From the NCBI RefSeq assembly GCF_030445035.2, contig NC_080680.1, positions 50,915,212-50,979,211 on the forward strand: a DNA stretch of 64,000 nucleotides, written 5' to 3'. The notes under the pieces were generated by a model. The model was not told where the DNA came from and ran no database searches. It saw only the letters and a list, made by a program, of their open reading frames with translations. This stretch comes from Dasypus novemcinctus. Its lineage: Eukaryota; Chordata; Mammalia; Cingulata; Dasypodidae. Of this stretch, positions 32,546 through 45,329 are shown piece after piece; position 1 is the stretch's first letter; each line of letters starts with the position of its first letter. Position numbers and translations under genes: made by a program.

Positions 32546-35160
32546 TTTGACTGTGAAATAATGACTACATTTCAGAATACTGCTTCCTTTTCCCTGGGTT
32601 TTATTGTTTTTTTCATGAGATAAATGTGGCGATAGGTGAAATATTGAAGTTTACATAAAGAATAACTAAAAAGAGATTAAGGGTAACACAGGGTATAAGA
32701 AAAGTAAAAAAGAATTTTTAAACTTGATCATTGGCAATGAAAACACTTTAGGAAAAATTCACATATAACCAATGGTGATGACATTCAATAAAACAAAACT
32801 CTGACATCTAGCAGATGTTAGGATTGATATGAAGGTTTTTGTATAATATTGAAATGCCATCATAAACTGAGGTTTAGTCAACTCTTTCCATCTGCTCATA
32901 TGTTTTATATGAATTGGGTAGAATTTGTGCTAAGTCAGATATAGACTAACACTGGTTATATATTTTCATGTTGAATACTATATTTAATATCAATATGTAA
33001 ATAGAATGTCATATATAAACTGATCAATAGATTTCTTAAATTGAATTTGGAGAAATTAGAATTTAGCTTAGGAGAATATTTGGTAAAACATAAGTCCTAT
33101 ACTGTCCTATCACATGTACTCTCAGACATATTAATAATGTAGAATAAAAATTGTTTTGTTAGGGAAAAATATTATGGGCATATATTTTTCCATGGTTTCT
33201 GGAAACAGAGTGGGACTAAGTCCAGATGACTGAAAATGTTACTATCTTGCACAAACTTGATGGACCTAGTTTCCTGATACAGTAGTTCTTCACTGAGGAT
33301 TTTGATGACTTTATGATGGAGCAAACAGAATATGAGTGGTAGCTGGTCACTCTTGATTTGCACATGCATGCACGCATGCATACACACACATACAACAACC
33401 TTCAGAGTCTACTGTTCTTTTTTTATATATTTGTAGGGGTCTAAAATAATTAAAGAATCCAGTTTTCTGTGCCTAATATAGGACAGATACTAACAGAAAT
33501 GTGTAACTATTTGTGTGTACAGATACTGAACATTAACATGCCATGATAGGGGTAACTATGTGAAGTATCACTTTATTGGGAGGGACTACCTACATATCAT
33601 TGGCCATGGTTAAAGGCAAGTTATAGCTATACACAGAAGATAAAGGTGAAGGAAATGGGACATTTCCTTGGAAATGTGAAAGGAATGACCCTCCTTTATC
33701 TGAGTTAGTTTTGGGTTCACATAGTGCACCCTCTCCATTCTCTCCTTTCTCTTAAGCATGAGTGACCTCTAAAGAGTCTACAAAAATAAAAAACCATGGA
33801 AAGGAAAGGTGTCTACCTGTCTTGAGACTAGAAAGATGAGCTAATAGAAAAAAAGGGAAAAACACATGTTTTGATTTTTGTAAATGTATATTGGCTTTCT
33901 GATCTGATACTTTTAATGGCCTTGAATTTTTCAATGATCTATGAGATTATCAAAGACCTACATATCAAATTTGAGTCCTTGAAATAAAATTTATGGACTC
34001 TAGAATATAAAAAGTAAATCACAAAATCAAAGCGAATGCTTAATTAACTGTCTTCAAGACATAACATATAAACTTCATTAATTATTAAATTTAGTATTCA
34101 TAAAAGTTTTATTAAATTTGAAAACAGTTTGGTGGGTAAATTTTTCTCACTTTGCAAGAATTTTCTAGTCCGGACAATGCCAAAAACTCATAGCCAATCA
34201 ATAACTGTACCAATTACATATGGCTAAATAATTTCAAATGCAAAATTATAACATTCCTTCCTCCAAATTTTTCAGTAATTAATGAGCATCAAGTGTGGAT
34301 GTGCTTGGCTATGATGCATAGTGTAGTTTCCGAAAGGGCCAATTGACCTCTTAAAGCAATTCCCTCTTGAATTAATCCATTGCATGCTGTGCCATGATAA
34401 ATAAGGAAGAAATATTTGGCACATGTTTTACTTCTTTAAAACCTATCAAACCAGGGAAGACCTTAGATTGTGTTCTCTGGAAGCAGTGTTTGCAGAGGAT
34501 GTTGTGTGCAGAAGATTTATTGGGGAGTGTTCTCTGGAGATGCACCTGTATGGAAGTGTAAATGACAGACTGGGCACAGAGAGAAGTTGTCTGCAATATG
34601 GTTACAACAGAGGATTCAGCAGATCCTACAGTGAGGCTCTAGGCTTGGAATGGCCCTTCAGAGTTGTCCCAAATTGAGGGTGGGCTCTTTGAATCCCTGT
34701 ATCACGTGGTCATATGTCTGCCCTTTGTGAGGCAGCTCTTGGCTGCTGAAGCAAATTCACAGTACGGGAATCTTGATGGAGCAAAAGAGTAAGCGCTTCA
34801 GGGAGAATCAGATTACCTCTTACTCAAGTTCAGGCCATATGCTGCAGTTATAGACAAAGGTAAATGGGGCAAGCTGAGATTCCATTCAGTTCATGAGTTT
34901 ATCAGATGAATACATTGGAAATGATGTATTGCTGGAGTAAAACACACATAGTCTCCATTGTAGTTTAATTTTTAAGTGTGTGCAGTGTGCTAGGTGAACC
35001 TACTAATGCAATATTAAATCACCAGAAATTGACTGAGCCCTCTAAATTCAGGTATAGTGGTATTTTATGTAAGACAGACATGTTCAGTTCTGAATATGAT
35101 CTAATTTAATTTAATTAGGTCAATCATAATACATAGCTATGATCTATCAAGCATTGACTA
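32546..35160. other. No recognisable gene; one possible unclassified repeat
   Basis: Mostly AT-rich. The 34450-34860 segment is GC-richer and has LTR-like wording around 34500-34560, but I found no paired TSD or named family. Confidence 0.35.
33359..33394. repeat. 36-bp perfectly alternating pyrimidine-purine tract
   Basis: CA, TG and CG steps alternate without interruption, including two overlapping ATGCAT palindromes. Such tracts can adopt Z-DNA. Confidence 0.6.
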
Positions 35161-35164
35161 AGCA

Positions 35165-35660
35165 TCATTTATTGTTTTAAGACCCTGTATGCTATTCCTT
35201 GTTTCTCCATTTATGATTCTCACATTATGGAATAGGAAACTGAGAGCTGATAGAACTTGTCCAAGTTTTCAAGGGGTGTAAGAGATAAATGACAGATTTT
35301 ATTCTAAATTTTTTCTAGTGCAAAAGTCCAATTTTTCTTTCCCATCCTTTCATGTGGTCCTCTACTTCAGACTGGGTTTTTAAAAATCCTTTAAAATATA
35401 TGTACAAATAATATGAACTTTTTGTGCCTAGCAATGAACAAAAGTTATATGTGAATGCTCATTTCATTGTAAAAGTATTAGCTGCAATGTTCCATGTGCT
35501 CTTTGACTTGCTTTACTTGAATTCACTGTTCACTACTCTAGAAGGGAGGCTCTATCATTTTATTATCCTTCTTTTGGAGATTGGTCACTTCCCCAAGCTA
35601 CATAGTTCTTAGTCGTAGAGCTGGCATCAGACTCTGCAGCCTGACTCCAAAGGGAGCCAC
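35165..35660 (-). repeat. Two MIR relics in reverse orientation
   Basis: 'ggaataggaaactgagagc' (about 35165-35310) and 'gtcacttccccaagctacat' followed by 'cagcctgactccaaaggga' (about 35535-35660) are reverse MIR cores. The 220 bases between them show nothing. Confidence 0.45.
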
Positions 35661-38600
35661 TGAATCACAAATCCTGACTATTTGGAATAAGTGCTGATGT
35701 GTTATGTTTAAAGTGCTCAGTGCTCAGGAACTACTTTTCTTCTTTTAAGTGCCATCATTGCTACAAAACTTTGGGTGCCAAAGTCAATGTGTGTGGCCTT
35801 TGAAATATTTCAAGGATCGCAAATGAACAGGATCTGAGAGTGCTATTTTTAAGTAGAGGTAATGTTTTGGTCTTTGTCCCTAATAATGGCAGTAAATATG
35901 TATTCCAAATGGTGCACAATATAACAAAATGTGAGCAAGATGTTTGAAGAAGGCCTCTTGACGAAAGAGCAAGAGTGGAAAGCTTCATGGCTTAAGGGCT
36001 GTTGTTTTGATCACTTGTCAAAAGAGTCACCCAAAAAGATTTCTAAATCTATCAAAATATCAACACTCTACTTCCTCTAATGCTTAAGTACTTCTAAATC
36101 AATATCTTACAGATTTTTTTAGGTTATAGAATGGAGGAGACTTTTAATAAAACATGTTCAGCACAAATGGAAAAGATAATTATTTCCCTGAAAAGAATTT
36201 CTTTTTAAAGCCCTTACTGCTGTATACTCAAGTACAAAACGGGGATATTGACTAAAGTACATGATTCAGTAATTTTGTAATTAATCAGAAAACGAAAATT
36301 GTGTGGCTGCTTACAAGCCCCAAGAAATATATATTTGGTGATTTTTTTTAAATCAGCATTTTTAAAAATCAACATTTAATCCAAAGGGACTTTCTCCTAT
36401 TATAATTTAAAAAAATTTTTTTAGTAATGATCAAGACTGGACAGAAGTTGGAAACACACATATATCACCCTTTAAATGATTTTACTCCCACCACTAACAG
36501 TAATATTTTATAATGATTATTTCCTTATGTTTCAGAGAAAATTTTAGTATTTATCAAGGGTGAAAAATACACTGCTGTAATTCTTGATTCAAGACATCTG
36601 GTGCACGTGTAAGCTTTGACTGATACTAATGGTCATTTCTTCTCCGTTCTGACCCTTAGGTTGAAAATAACAGCTTGTTATTATTTTTCAGGAAGAATAA
36701 GATCCATTTCTAAACATTTTAGAAATCTTGGGTTTTTTTCCCTCTTGTAAATAGAGGACTAAATGGCCCCATTAGCACTTGCACCTCAATGTGAGTCAAG
36801 AACATTTTAAAAATGTCACAACTCAGGGCTAATGCTTCCGTTTTTGACATTTGGCCTTCAGATTTTTCTCCTTAATTGTCTGTTTGCTGCTTCATTGCCA
36901 TAAACAAGGATTTGAGGTCAAATGTATCTCTTTCCTGCCTTGCCATAAGATAAAATGTCTAGACATTTTAAACATTTCTTATATTGTAGGCTGCCAGACA
37001 TACTCAAGTTCCACACTATTTTAAACTTCCTTCAATATAGAGAGGTCTTCTACTCAGACTGAAATTGTCCCCAACAAGGACTGCCAGTTTCTTGATCCCA
37101 TCTACAAGCTGCTCACTTTTTAGCAGATGATTGTGGGTTTGTTTTTTTAGACTCGTGGAAACATTTTGGGCTAGGCTTACAAAAGCACATATGAATGCAG
37201 CCAGCACTTGATAGTTTGTTGTTATGTAACAAACTGAATACATTTTCAAGGTGATGCTTTTGAAGATGAACTGAGTGACAGAACTGGACCTTATGTTTTC
37301 TTTTTAATTAGAATCACTTCCAGAATGGAACAATGTGAACTGAAGTGTCACCTCTATACACACTTTTCACTGAAGAGGCTTTAAATATGAGAATTCTCAA
37401 CCTATTGGCATGGAACACTGGACTTCTTGTTGGCTTCATACAATCTATTGAGAAAACTACAGAACGAAAGCTTGGGATAGTGGTTTAACCTTGACATGTT
37501 GGGTTTAATCCAATTCGGATGTTGTTTATCATGCATTCAACATATATGTTTTGATAAACTATTATCTACCAGATATTGGACTAATTACTGGAAAAACAAA
37601 AAACTGCTCCTTTCAAGAAGTATAGAAGCTGGAGACTGATTTAAAGCTCACCTGCCAACCTTTGTATACTGATTTGTCTTTGCCTCCCTCACTAGACTAT
37701 TAGCAACTTTATTTACCACTGCAAACCTCCAGCATTCATGCTAAATCCCCTCCTTCCTTTCCAAGGAACCACAGTAACCCCCTCCTTGCTTCCACCCCTA
37801 GGTATGGAAAATAATCTTAGACTGTTCTTAGGAAATAAACATGGCCTATATCCCAGGACCCTGTTGCCTTGGCCACAGCTGAAATGGTCAAGGATAGTAC
37901 CTATCCCAAGGGCTGGCACTTTGGTGGGCTGAATAACAGCATCTGGTGTGTCTTTGGGTAACATTCCTGTACAAATGTGGACTATGGTGATTGATTAGGT
38001 CAATAAAAAACTTTCTTTGGGAAATTTGAACTAGTGAAACAAATCTGGCTGGATTAAACTGAAGCAAAGAAAGATAGTATGTAGCAATTATAGTACAGCA
38101 AAGGTTCTGAAAAAAATAGAACCTATGAGGCAGAGAAGAGAATACAATACTTAAAGATAGTCATTGTAGCCCAGGTGATACAAGGTGATTTTTCCTAACG
38201 GGCCTGATAATCCATGCTTTTGGAATGGCAAAAGAAAAAAATCAGGGGAGCAGTCTTGTCCGGATCCTAATTCCTTCTCTTTCTTAAATGGACTTCCAGG
38301 GACTGTGAGTTGGTTATGCAGCTGATCCAGAGCTTCTGAGAGATTTCTGTTCCCATTGTTTCTCCCATTATAGTCTTCTATTAAATATCTACTGATTAAT
38401 GCACACTTAGTGAGGATTTGCCCTTTTCAACTGAAAGAGACTAAAATGTTTTTACTACTGCAAATGTGCAAAACATTTACAAAGTGCCCTAATGAGTTTC
38501 CAAAGAAGATTTGAATGCTAGACCTTGAGAGTCTGTAATATCATAGTCCAAAATAGAATGAGCATAGGTGAACATATATAAGAATAAAAATCACAAATAA

Positions 38601-38849
38601 TAAACATATGGGGACATAGAGAATGAATGCATGGTTGACCATTGTTTCAGAGATAGATTGATAAATGCATGGATGCGGAGAGCTGTGATACTTTCCCCAA
38701 TGAATCTTCTCTAACCCTGAGGAGGAATGGCTTCCCATAAAGGAATGTGGTGGCATTTCAAGAAGGAAGAAAGTACTCTAACCAGAAATGAATATTGCAA
38801 AACTTATACCTAAATATTTTCAGGGAAAATGGAGAAAATGCTATTTGAG
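35661..38849. other. No recognisable gene or repeat (about 3.2 kb)
   Basis: The longest stretch in the middle of the window without a repeat I can name. Only short open frames on either strand. Base composition is ordinary. Confidence 0.45.
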
Positions 38850-39055
38850 TGCCAATTAAGTTGCTGACATTGTGTTAGACTTCATCTCATACATGATCTC
38901 ATTTAGTCCTTACAGAAAGCTCTAGAAAATGACTATTCTAAACTCTTAAAAATAAGAATATTGACAGTCAGAGTGTTTGCAGTAACTTCTTCAAAGTCAA
39001 ACTTGCGTTTAAATTCATGATTTTCTTGCTCTACAATCCACATTCCTTTCATTTT
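38850..39055 (-). repeat. MIR SINE relic
   Basis: 'gacattgtgttagacttcatc', 'catgatctcatttagtcc' and 'ttcttcaaagtcaaacttg' are in reverse MIR order. Confidence 0.6.
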
Positions 39056-39394
39056 AACAATATGCCTGGTCTTCGTTCATCAAAATCAAGCATCAAATTG
39101 AATATAATAAATTTGTTCCCTGAAGAGCCCTTGATTATTCGTTCTTATGCCCTCACTCTTATCCTGTGACCCTTCCAGAAAGGAAATTCTTGATAAGTTA
39201 TAAGTGATGCTATAGAATGAACTGTTTTCAGATAATAAAATAAGGCCCGGCATGGGGCAGGTGATCAAGAAATATCTACTAAACAAATGCTTGAAAGGAG
39301 CCAGAGTATGCTAAATCAGACCTGGTTTTCCAAATGGACCATTGCTGACTTGCTGGCGTTGCAAAAAACAAAGGTTTTCCTACTGATCTGGAGG

Positions 39395-39625
39395 TGAAAA
39401 CTTGCTTAGAACTTAAGCTGTGGGCTCTGGAGCCAGAGTGTTGGGGATTTGAAATCTGACTCCCTTTCTTCAGAGCTGTGTGGCCTTTGACCAACTATTT
39501 CACCTCTCTGATCTCAGTTACCTCAATTCTGACTTAATAACCAATAATGATAGGTTTGGTGTAAGTTAATATTGTAAAATATTTAGAAAAGCACCAGGAA
39601 AATAATCAGCACACAATAAATGAGA
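39395..39625 (+). repeat. MIR SINE relic
   Basis: 'gtgggctctggagccagagtg', 'agctgtgtggcctttgacc', 'ttcacctctctgatctcag' and 'agaaaagcaccagg' are in forward MIR order; one of the better preserved copies. Confidence 0.7.
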
Positions 39626-39854
39626 GCTACTTTGAAGGGACCACAGAGGTTTTCTTTCACTACTATTTTTTACTTTCTAGCAAAGGGCATTTCTCAGATT
39701 TTGGTGACTCACAAGAAGGTTCCACAGAACCTTGTGTTGTGGTTGTGTTCATGTGTGTGGGGGTGAGAGTGGGGAAGGGAGAGAGGGAGATTTTCTTGAA
39801 GAACCTGATACAACTTAACAGCTATCCTACCTTGGAAAAGAGTCCTCCTAGAAA

Positions 39855-40062
39855 GGGTCAGATAATAAACACTTGAAACTTTGTGAGCCATTTTGCCTCA
39901 AACTAACTTGAATTTGCTGTTATAGCATATGAAGAGGCACAGACAATATGTAGATAAATGAGTTTGTGTTCCAATAAAACTTTATTGATAAAAACAGGTA
40001 ATGGGCTAGATTTGGCCTGCAGGCCAAACTCTGCCAAATTCTGCTATGGAGAGTGATAGATG
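39855..40062 (+). mobile_element. hAT-type MITE relic
   Basis: 'gtcagataataaacacttg', 'gacaatatgtagataaatg', 'gttccaataaaactttattg' and 'gggctagatttggcctgc' define a common mammalian hAT-derived MITE, also seen at 51625-51958 and, inverted, at 58695-58912. Confidence 0.65.
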
Positions 40063-40461
40063 AAGTACTCACATAAGGAGTATGCAGCTGAGAGAATCTC
40101 TTTCCAGTAGCATTTTGAATACTGCTATTTGATCTGGGCAGGCGAGTTAACCTTTTTGGCCAAAGTTTCTCACTAGTGTGTTGGAATAAATGCTTCATGA
40201 AGCTTCTTTAAAATTAAGTCTCTACCAATTATTTAGCAATGGAAGGGCCTAGAAATCTCATTTAGCAAAACTAAAATAGCTGTTGTATTACAATTCCTAA
40301 ACGTTCCCCTCTTCCTTCTAAAGTGAACCTTGATTTACCAATTTAGTTTCTCCTCTCCCACTTTGCATGATTTTGAGATTTCATAATTCAGAGTCAATAG
40401 GAAAGGGTAGGAGAAGAAGATGAACAGGAATTCAGGGTTGGGGAAAATAATTTTGTGGAAG

Positions 40462-40564
40462 TTTTTTTAAAATGAAAAAAAAATTTTAGGAGGTACCAGT
40501 GATTGAACCTGGGACCTAGTACACCTGAAGCACATGCTCAACCTGTGAGCTATACCCACTCCAC
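40462..40564 (-). mobile_element. Monomeric DAS-type SINE (tRNA-Ala-like)
   Basis: Reversed tRNA-like unit: 'aggaggtacc', reversed B box around 40502 (attgaacctgg), and 'gagctataccc' (reversed A-box region), with a T/A-rich tail to the left. An 8-base direct repeat TGTGGAAG flanks it (40454-40461 and 40565-40572). Confidence 0.75.
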
Positions 40565-40589
40565 TGTGGAAGATTTGTTTCAAAAAATA

Positions 40590-40958
40590 TTTTTTTTTCT
40601 AAATTTTACTTATTTATTCTCCCCACTCAGAGATTGTTTTTGCTCATTGTTCCTGCTCACTGTCTGCGCGTGGACTGTTTTTTCTTTAGGGAGCACTGGG
40701 AACTGAACCCAGGACCTTCCATGTAGAAGTGGATGCCCAACTGCTTGAGCCACATCTGCTCCCTGCTTGTTTTTTTGTTTTTGTTTTTTACTTTGCTTGT
40801 TGTCTTGCTCATTGTTTTTGCTTGTTGTCTGTTCATTGTTTTTGTTCAATGTCTGCTCATTGTTTGTTTGTCTTCTTTAGAAGGCAGTGGGAACTGAACC
40901 TGGGACCTCCCATGTGGGAGGTAGACACCCAACTGCTTGAGCCACTTCCACTCCCCAT
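40590..40958 (-). mobile_element. Dimeric DAS-type SINE with repetitive linkers
   Basis: Two reversed tRNA-like units (about 40683-40762 and 40878-40958), each with 'gggaactgaacc', a cysteine-loop-like middle and 'gcttgagccac', joined by T/G-rich linkers. The outer T-rich tail is at 40590-40620. I did not find a convincing TSD. Confidence 0.7.
40785..40875. repeat. Short degenerate tandem repeat, unit about 22-26 bases
   Basis: Units of the type GCTTGTTGTCTGCTCATTGT are repeated about three times in the linker between the two SINE monomers, with a related partial unit at 40636-40665. Confidence 0.55.
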
Positions 40959-40964
40959 TATGGA

Positions 40965-42589
40965 AACTTCTAAGGTGAGAAATAAGGTAGCAATTATAAT
41001 GTGTAAGAAAAGTGGGAACGAAATAAAATAGTGATGGTGTGGCATATTTATACCTTTCATTGCTTCTAAATAATGGAAAAGAAGAGTTAATTTGAACTGG
41101 TTTTTTATTATAAGCAGTTTTTCTTCAGAATATCATACTGAAACTGGGAACACATGGGTGATGACTTCTTAATAATTATACATTTATAATATCCTGGTAT
41201 TTCCTCAGGTTTAGTAGCGAAAATGTCAATGTTATTTAGGTTTGCAGTGCTATAATTTTAATTTTGGTAAGCCTGCTTTTACGTTGAAGGGCTGCAACTT
41301 CGGATGGAACAGTAAGAGTTGGCAGTTTAGCACTTTTATACAAACTTGAAGAACATTTCCCTCTTCCTAAGGAGGGTCCTACTAAGGATGGCTCTTGAAC
41401 AAAGAACATGTCCTTACTCAAAACTTCCCTAACTTCAAGTTGCGTCCGTCCCAGTTGAGTTGCTATACACTTGTAATAAGTCTTAATGAGTTCTTGGTGA
41501 TATATTATTCTACTGATAATGAGGACAAAATAGGGATTTTTTCTTATCTGCATTTTTTTGGTAACTTTACAGTCTGGTAAATCTCCTATGATTATATGAT
41601 TTTTTTTCTCATTTAAATTTTATTCCTTAAAAAAACAACAACATTGTTTTTCTTAAAAATTGTTTGTAAGTTTTCATTAGACCATAGAAATTCTATGTAG
41701 CTCCAATATGGGCATTTTTTTTTACCAGATTAATTATGTCCTTTATCTACAGTATTAATTCATAGCTGCTTTTCATAACACTAGGCATATCCAGTACTTA
41801 GCAATGCTTAGCACACTCAGTAAATATTTGTGGCATGAATAAGTCAATGAATAGTCATGGAGAGTGGCTCAGATATATATCTACCTGTAACAAGTACTAA
41901 CTTTGCATTAAGGCCCAATCCCAGGGAAACTAAACAAAAGCTAACAGAACAAACCAATGGAGTAAAGTCGATTCCATTGGTGAACATAGCCTTCTTTCAG
42001 GTTTGGGAGAAATACTGTGTGTATTATCAGGATTAGCCTAGGTATTATTTACCGTTGTGCTTAAAAATCAGCTGGGGTTTGTGTGAAGTGTGGGAATAAG
42101 ACCTACTGAGACCATTTGATTAAAATACTCCTTTTTTTTTCCTCCTTATCTCTCCAGTGCCACCTTCTATCTACCAGGATTATACACTAGTTACTGTGTG
42201 TCTCTCTAAACTTCTTTTCTCTCAGTTGACCTTTGAAATTTCCTCCAGTTGGAAAGTAATGCCTATTTATAACACTCACTCTTAAACTTTTATTTGCCAT
42301 GGGGAGGGTTAATAGTCTTTTGGATGAAAACAAAACACTGGGTTCAGTATTGTTATAAACATGCTAATGTTAACACATTATCATGTTCTCTACTTCTCAG
42401 AAATAATGTACCTTTTAAAAATGCTGAGAGTATTCTCTATTATAGGGCAAAGATCTCCTCCACAGATAATTCTTCTGGGAATGAAAGCAGACAAATATTA
42501 AAATGGTGGTTCTTTATTCATGACTGGATGCTGTTACTGATTTCGGCACCAAGGCATTTGTAAATTTATGACTTTTTCTTTTCTTCTGT
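40965..42589. other. Mostly nothing recognisable; L2 3' end trace
   Basis: 'cttagcaatgcttagcacac' and 'tcagtaaatatttgtgg' at about 41785-41850 look like an L2 3' terminus. Otherwise AT-rich with no conserved frame. Confidence 0.4.
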
Positions 42590-43565
42590 TTCAATAAGCA
42601 CCGAATAGATGTCCAACACCATCAGCCGTTAGGGGAATGTAAAGCACAGTCAAAATGAAATACCATTTCACAGCCACTAGAATGGTTACTATTTTAAAAA
42701 CAGAAGAAAACAAAACAAAACAGAATATAACAAGTTTTGGAGAGAATGTGGAGAAATAGGAACAGTCTTTCATTGTTAGTGAGAATATAAAATGGTGGAA
42801 GACAGTTTGGAGATTCCTTATAAAGGTGAGTAGAGAATTACCATATGACTCAGCAAATCCACTTCTAGGCATATACTCTTAAGATCTGAAAGCAAGGACT
42901 TGAGCAGATATAATTGCCAAAAGATGGAAACAACCAAAATGTACATCAACCAATGACTAGATACACATATTATGGTATATATATTGTGGGATATTACTCA
43001 GCTGAAAAAAGGAATGACGTTCTGATACATATGACAACATGGACGAAACTTGAAGACATCATGTTAAGGTGAAATAAGCCAGACACAAAAGAAAAGATAT
43101 TGTATGATCTTACTCATATGAAATAATTAGTATATGCAAATTCAAAGTCAGAAACTAGAATCCAGGTTACCAGGAACTGGGATAGGGATAGAGAATGATG
43201 AGTTAATGCTTAATTTGGTACAGTGTTTCTATTTGGGGCAATGGAAAGGTTTTGGTTATGGATGTTTGTGATGGTAGCAGAACATTGTGAATGCAATTAT
43301 TGGCACTGAATTATAAATTTGAATGTGGCTAAAAGGCAAACGTTTAGGTTGTATATAAGTTACTAGAATCTTAAAAACATACACATAAGATTGTACTACT
43401 CAGTGAGGCCTAATGTAAATGATGGACTATAGTTATTAACAATAGCACAGTTACAATACTATTCTTTGATCAATTGTAACAAAGGTACTCTACTAATGCA
43501 AGGTAATAATATTGTGAGGGGATATGGGAACTCTGCATTTCCTGCATGACTTTTCCATAAACCTA
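42590..43565 (+). mobile_element. Old L1 3' fragment (end of ORF2 and 3' UTR)
   Basis: 'gaatgtggagaaataggaac', 'gggatattactcagctg', 'aacatggacgaaacttgaag' and 'gtgaaataagccagacac' mark the ORF2 C-terminal region; the 3' UTR that follows resembles 25080-25530 of the other old L1. Confidence 0.75.
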
Positions 43566-43599
43566 CAACTTCTCTAACATACACATACACACACACACG

Positions 43600-44752
43600 G
43601 CAAACAAGCACATGTAAAGTGCTCAGCCTCAGTACATTTAGCAAAATACAAATTAAAATCACAACAAAATACCACCACACACCTATTAGAAGGGCTATGA
43701 ACAAATAACGAACACATTTAATGTACCAGGTGGCAGGGATGCAGAGCAAGAGGAACTCTCCTGCATTGCTTGTGGGAATGCAGATGGTTCAGCCACTTTG
43801 GAAAATAGTTTGGCAGTTTCTTGTTAAATGTCTATGTATCTCAGCAATTCCATTCCTATCTTCACCCAAAATGTATAGCAGTTTTGTTTACAATCTAACT
43901 CCAAACTGGAAATAATAAAAATGTCCTTTAACTGGTGTATTAGTTTTCCAGGCTGAAATGGAAAAACCACACAATCAGTTAAAAGGTGGGAATTTATTGG
44001 TTCACAGTATTGAGGCTAGGAGAAGTCTAATTATCATGGCTTCAGGAAGACAAAACTTTTGCCCACGATCTGTAACATTCTTGGGTTGGCTTCCAGCAAT
44101 TCATGGGGTTCTTGGCTTATGTCCTTGCCTCACCTCACATGACAACGTCCACTCTTTTCTCTTCTGGGTTTCATTGATTGCCGGTGTCCAGCTCCTGCCT
44201 GTGGCCTTCTCTTGCTATATGTGAATGTCTTCTGTTTACGAAGGATTCCAGTAATCCAGCTTAATACTCAACCTTATTCATTTGGGCCACACTTTAGTTT
44301 AAAATAACATCTTCAAGATATCCTATCTATAGAGAGTTCATATGCAGGGGAATGTGGATTAAAATTAAGACTAAATCCAGTCACCACAAATAGCAAATGG
44401 ATAAACAAACTGCTACATCCATATAATGGGATATAGTTGACAGTATAAAGGAACAACATGGATGAATCTCTAATGCATTTTTCCAAGTGAAAGCAGTCAG
44501 ACTCAAAAAGTTATACACTATCTGATTCCATTTATATGGCATTCTAGAAAAGGCAAAACTATAAACAACAGATGATTGATTGTCAGTGTCTGGATATGAG
44601 AGAATTTTGGGGGTGAAGGAATTGTCCTATATCTTGATTTGTGGTAGCAATTATGTGACTATATGTATTGGTCAAAGACTCATAGAACAGTGCACAAAAA
44701 AAGTGAATTTACTGTGTGTAAATTAGATCTCAATTTTAAAAATCTAAAAACG
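43600..44752 (+). mobile_element. Older L1 3' fragment split by an LTR
   Basis: Left piece 43600-43935 ('ttgtgggaatgcagatgg', 'aaatagtttggcagtttc', 'aaatgtcctttaactgg'); right piece 44389-44752 ('caaatggataaacaaactgc', 'catggatgaatctctaatgc'). They join as continuous L1 when the LTR at 43936-44388 is removed. Confidence 0.75.
43936..44388 (-). mobile_element. Solo-type LTR, reverse strand, nested in L1
   Basis: Starts TGTATTAGTTTTCC and ends CACCACA, as a reversed TGTGGTG...CTAATACA LTR. The flanking 5-mers (ACTGG and AATAG) agree at 3 of 5 positions, so the TSD has decayed or the edge is off by a base. Different in body sequence from types A and B. Confidence 0.65.
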
Positions 44753-44796
44753 ATTTTACAAAATAAGATTTAGAGTCAATTCAGTTAAAAGACAGA

Positions 44797-44806
44797 GGGG
44801 GGGGGG
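44797..44806 (+). repeat. G10 homopolymer
   Basis: Ten consecutive G just after the L1 3' end. Prone to length error in sequencing. Confidence 0.8.
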
Positions 44807-44899
44807 AGAACCCTAAATATTGCTGAAGGAGTAACTTAGGAGAAAATAATGCCTCAAGGGCACTTCTTAGTGAAATTTTCCTAATAAAACTGCTGAACC

Positions 44900-45150
44900 T
44901 TCTCTACTACAAAATTTTCAGTAAAATCAATCCACCACACGTGCAGGTATCACCCCACCTTTCTCATATACCCTGGGAATTCTGGCTCCAGGGACTGGTG
45001 CAAGAGAACAGTGATACTCTGGCTATTACTACCCCTGTGAGTAATAAAGTTCTTTGTTTCTGACTCAAGAATGTCGTATCTTCTGCCTGCATCCTGAAAC
45101 TGTGGCAGACTAAACTATTAGCTTACAAGTAGGGCAAAATATCAGACCCC
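44900..45150 (+). mobile_element. Possible retroviral LTR 3' part
   Basis: 'gtgagtaataaagttctttg' looks like a poly-A signal plus R region, followed by 'tctgactcaagaatgtcg' and 'gtggcagactaaactatt'. No TSD or inverted termini were found and no retroviral gene is adjacent. Confidence 0.3.
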
Positions 45151-45329
45151 TCAGTAGTAGCCCTTATAAGGGACATTTGGCAGTAACTATTAGCAATCAA
45201 AACACATATACAATTTGACCAATAAATGTTACTTTTTGGTATGTAATTTAGATCCATATTCCCTCATGGGCATAAAGGCACACTTTCACATTTGTTGCAG
45301 TTCTGTTTGGACTTAAACAGCCACAACAG

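Noticed and set aside
33359..33394. CRISPR-like or regulatory repeat array
   Set aside because: No spaced direct repeats; only an alternating pyrimidine-purine tract.
40610..40849. Reverse-strand frame rich in N, Q and K, resembling a prion-like repeat protein
   Set aside because: It is the translation of the T/G-rich linker and tandem repeat of a SINE dimer.
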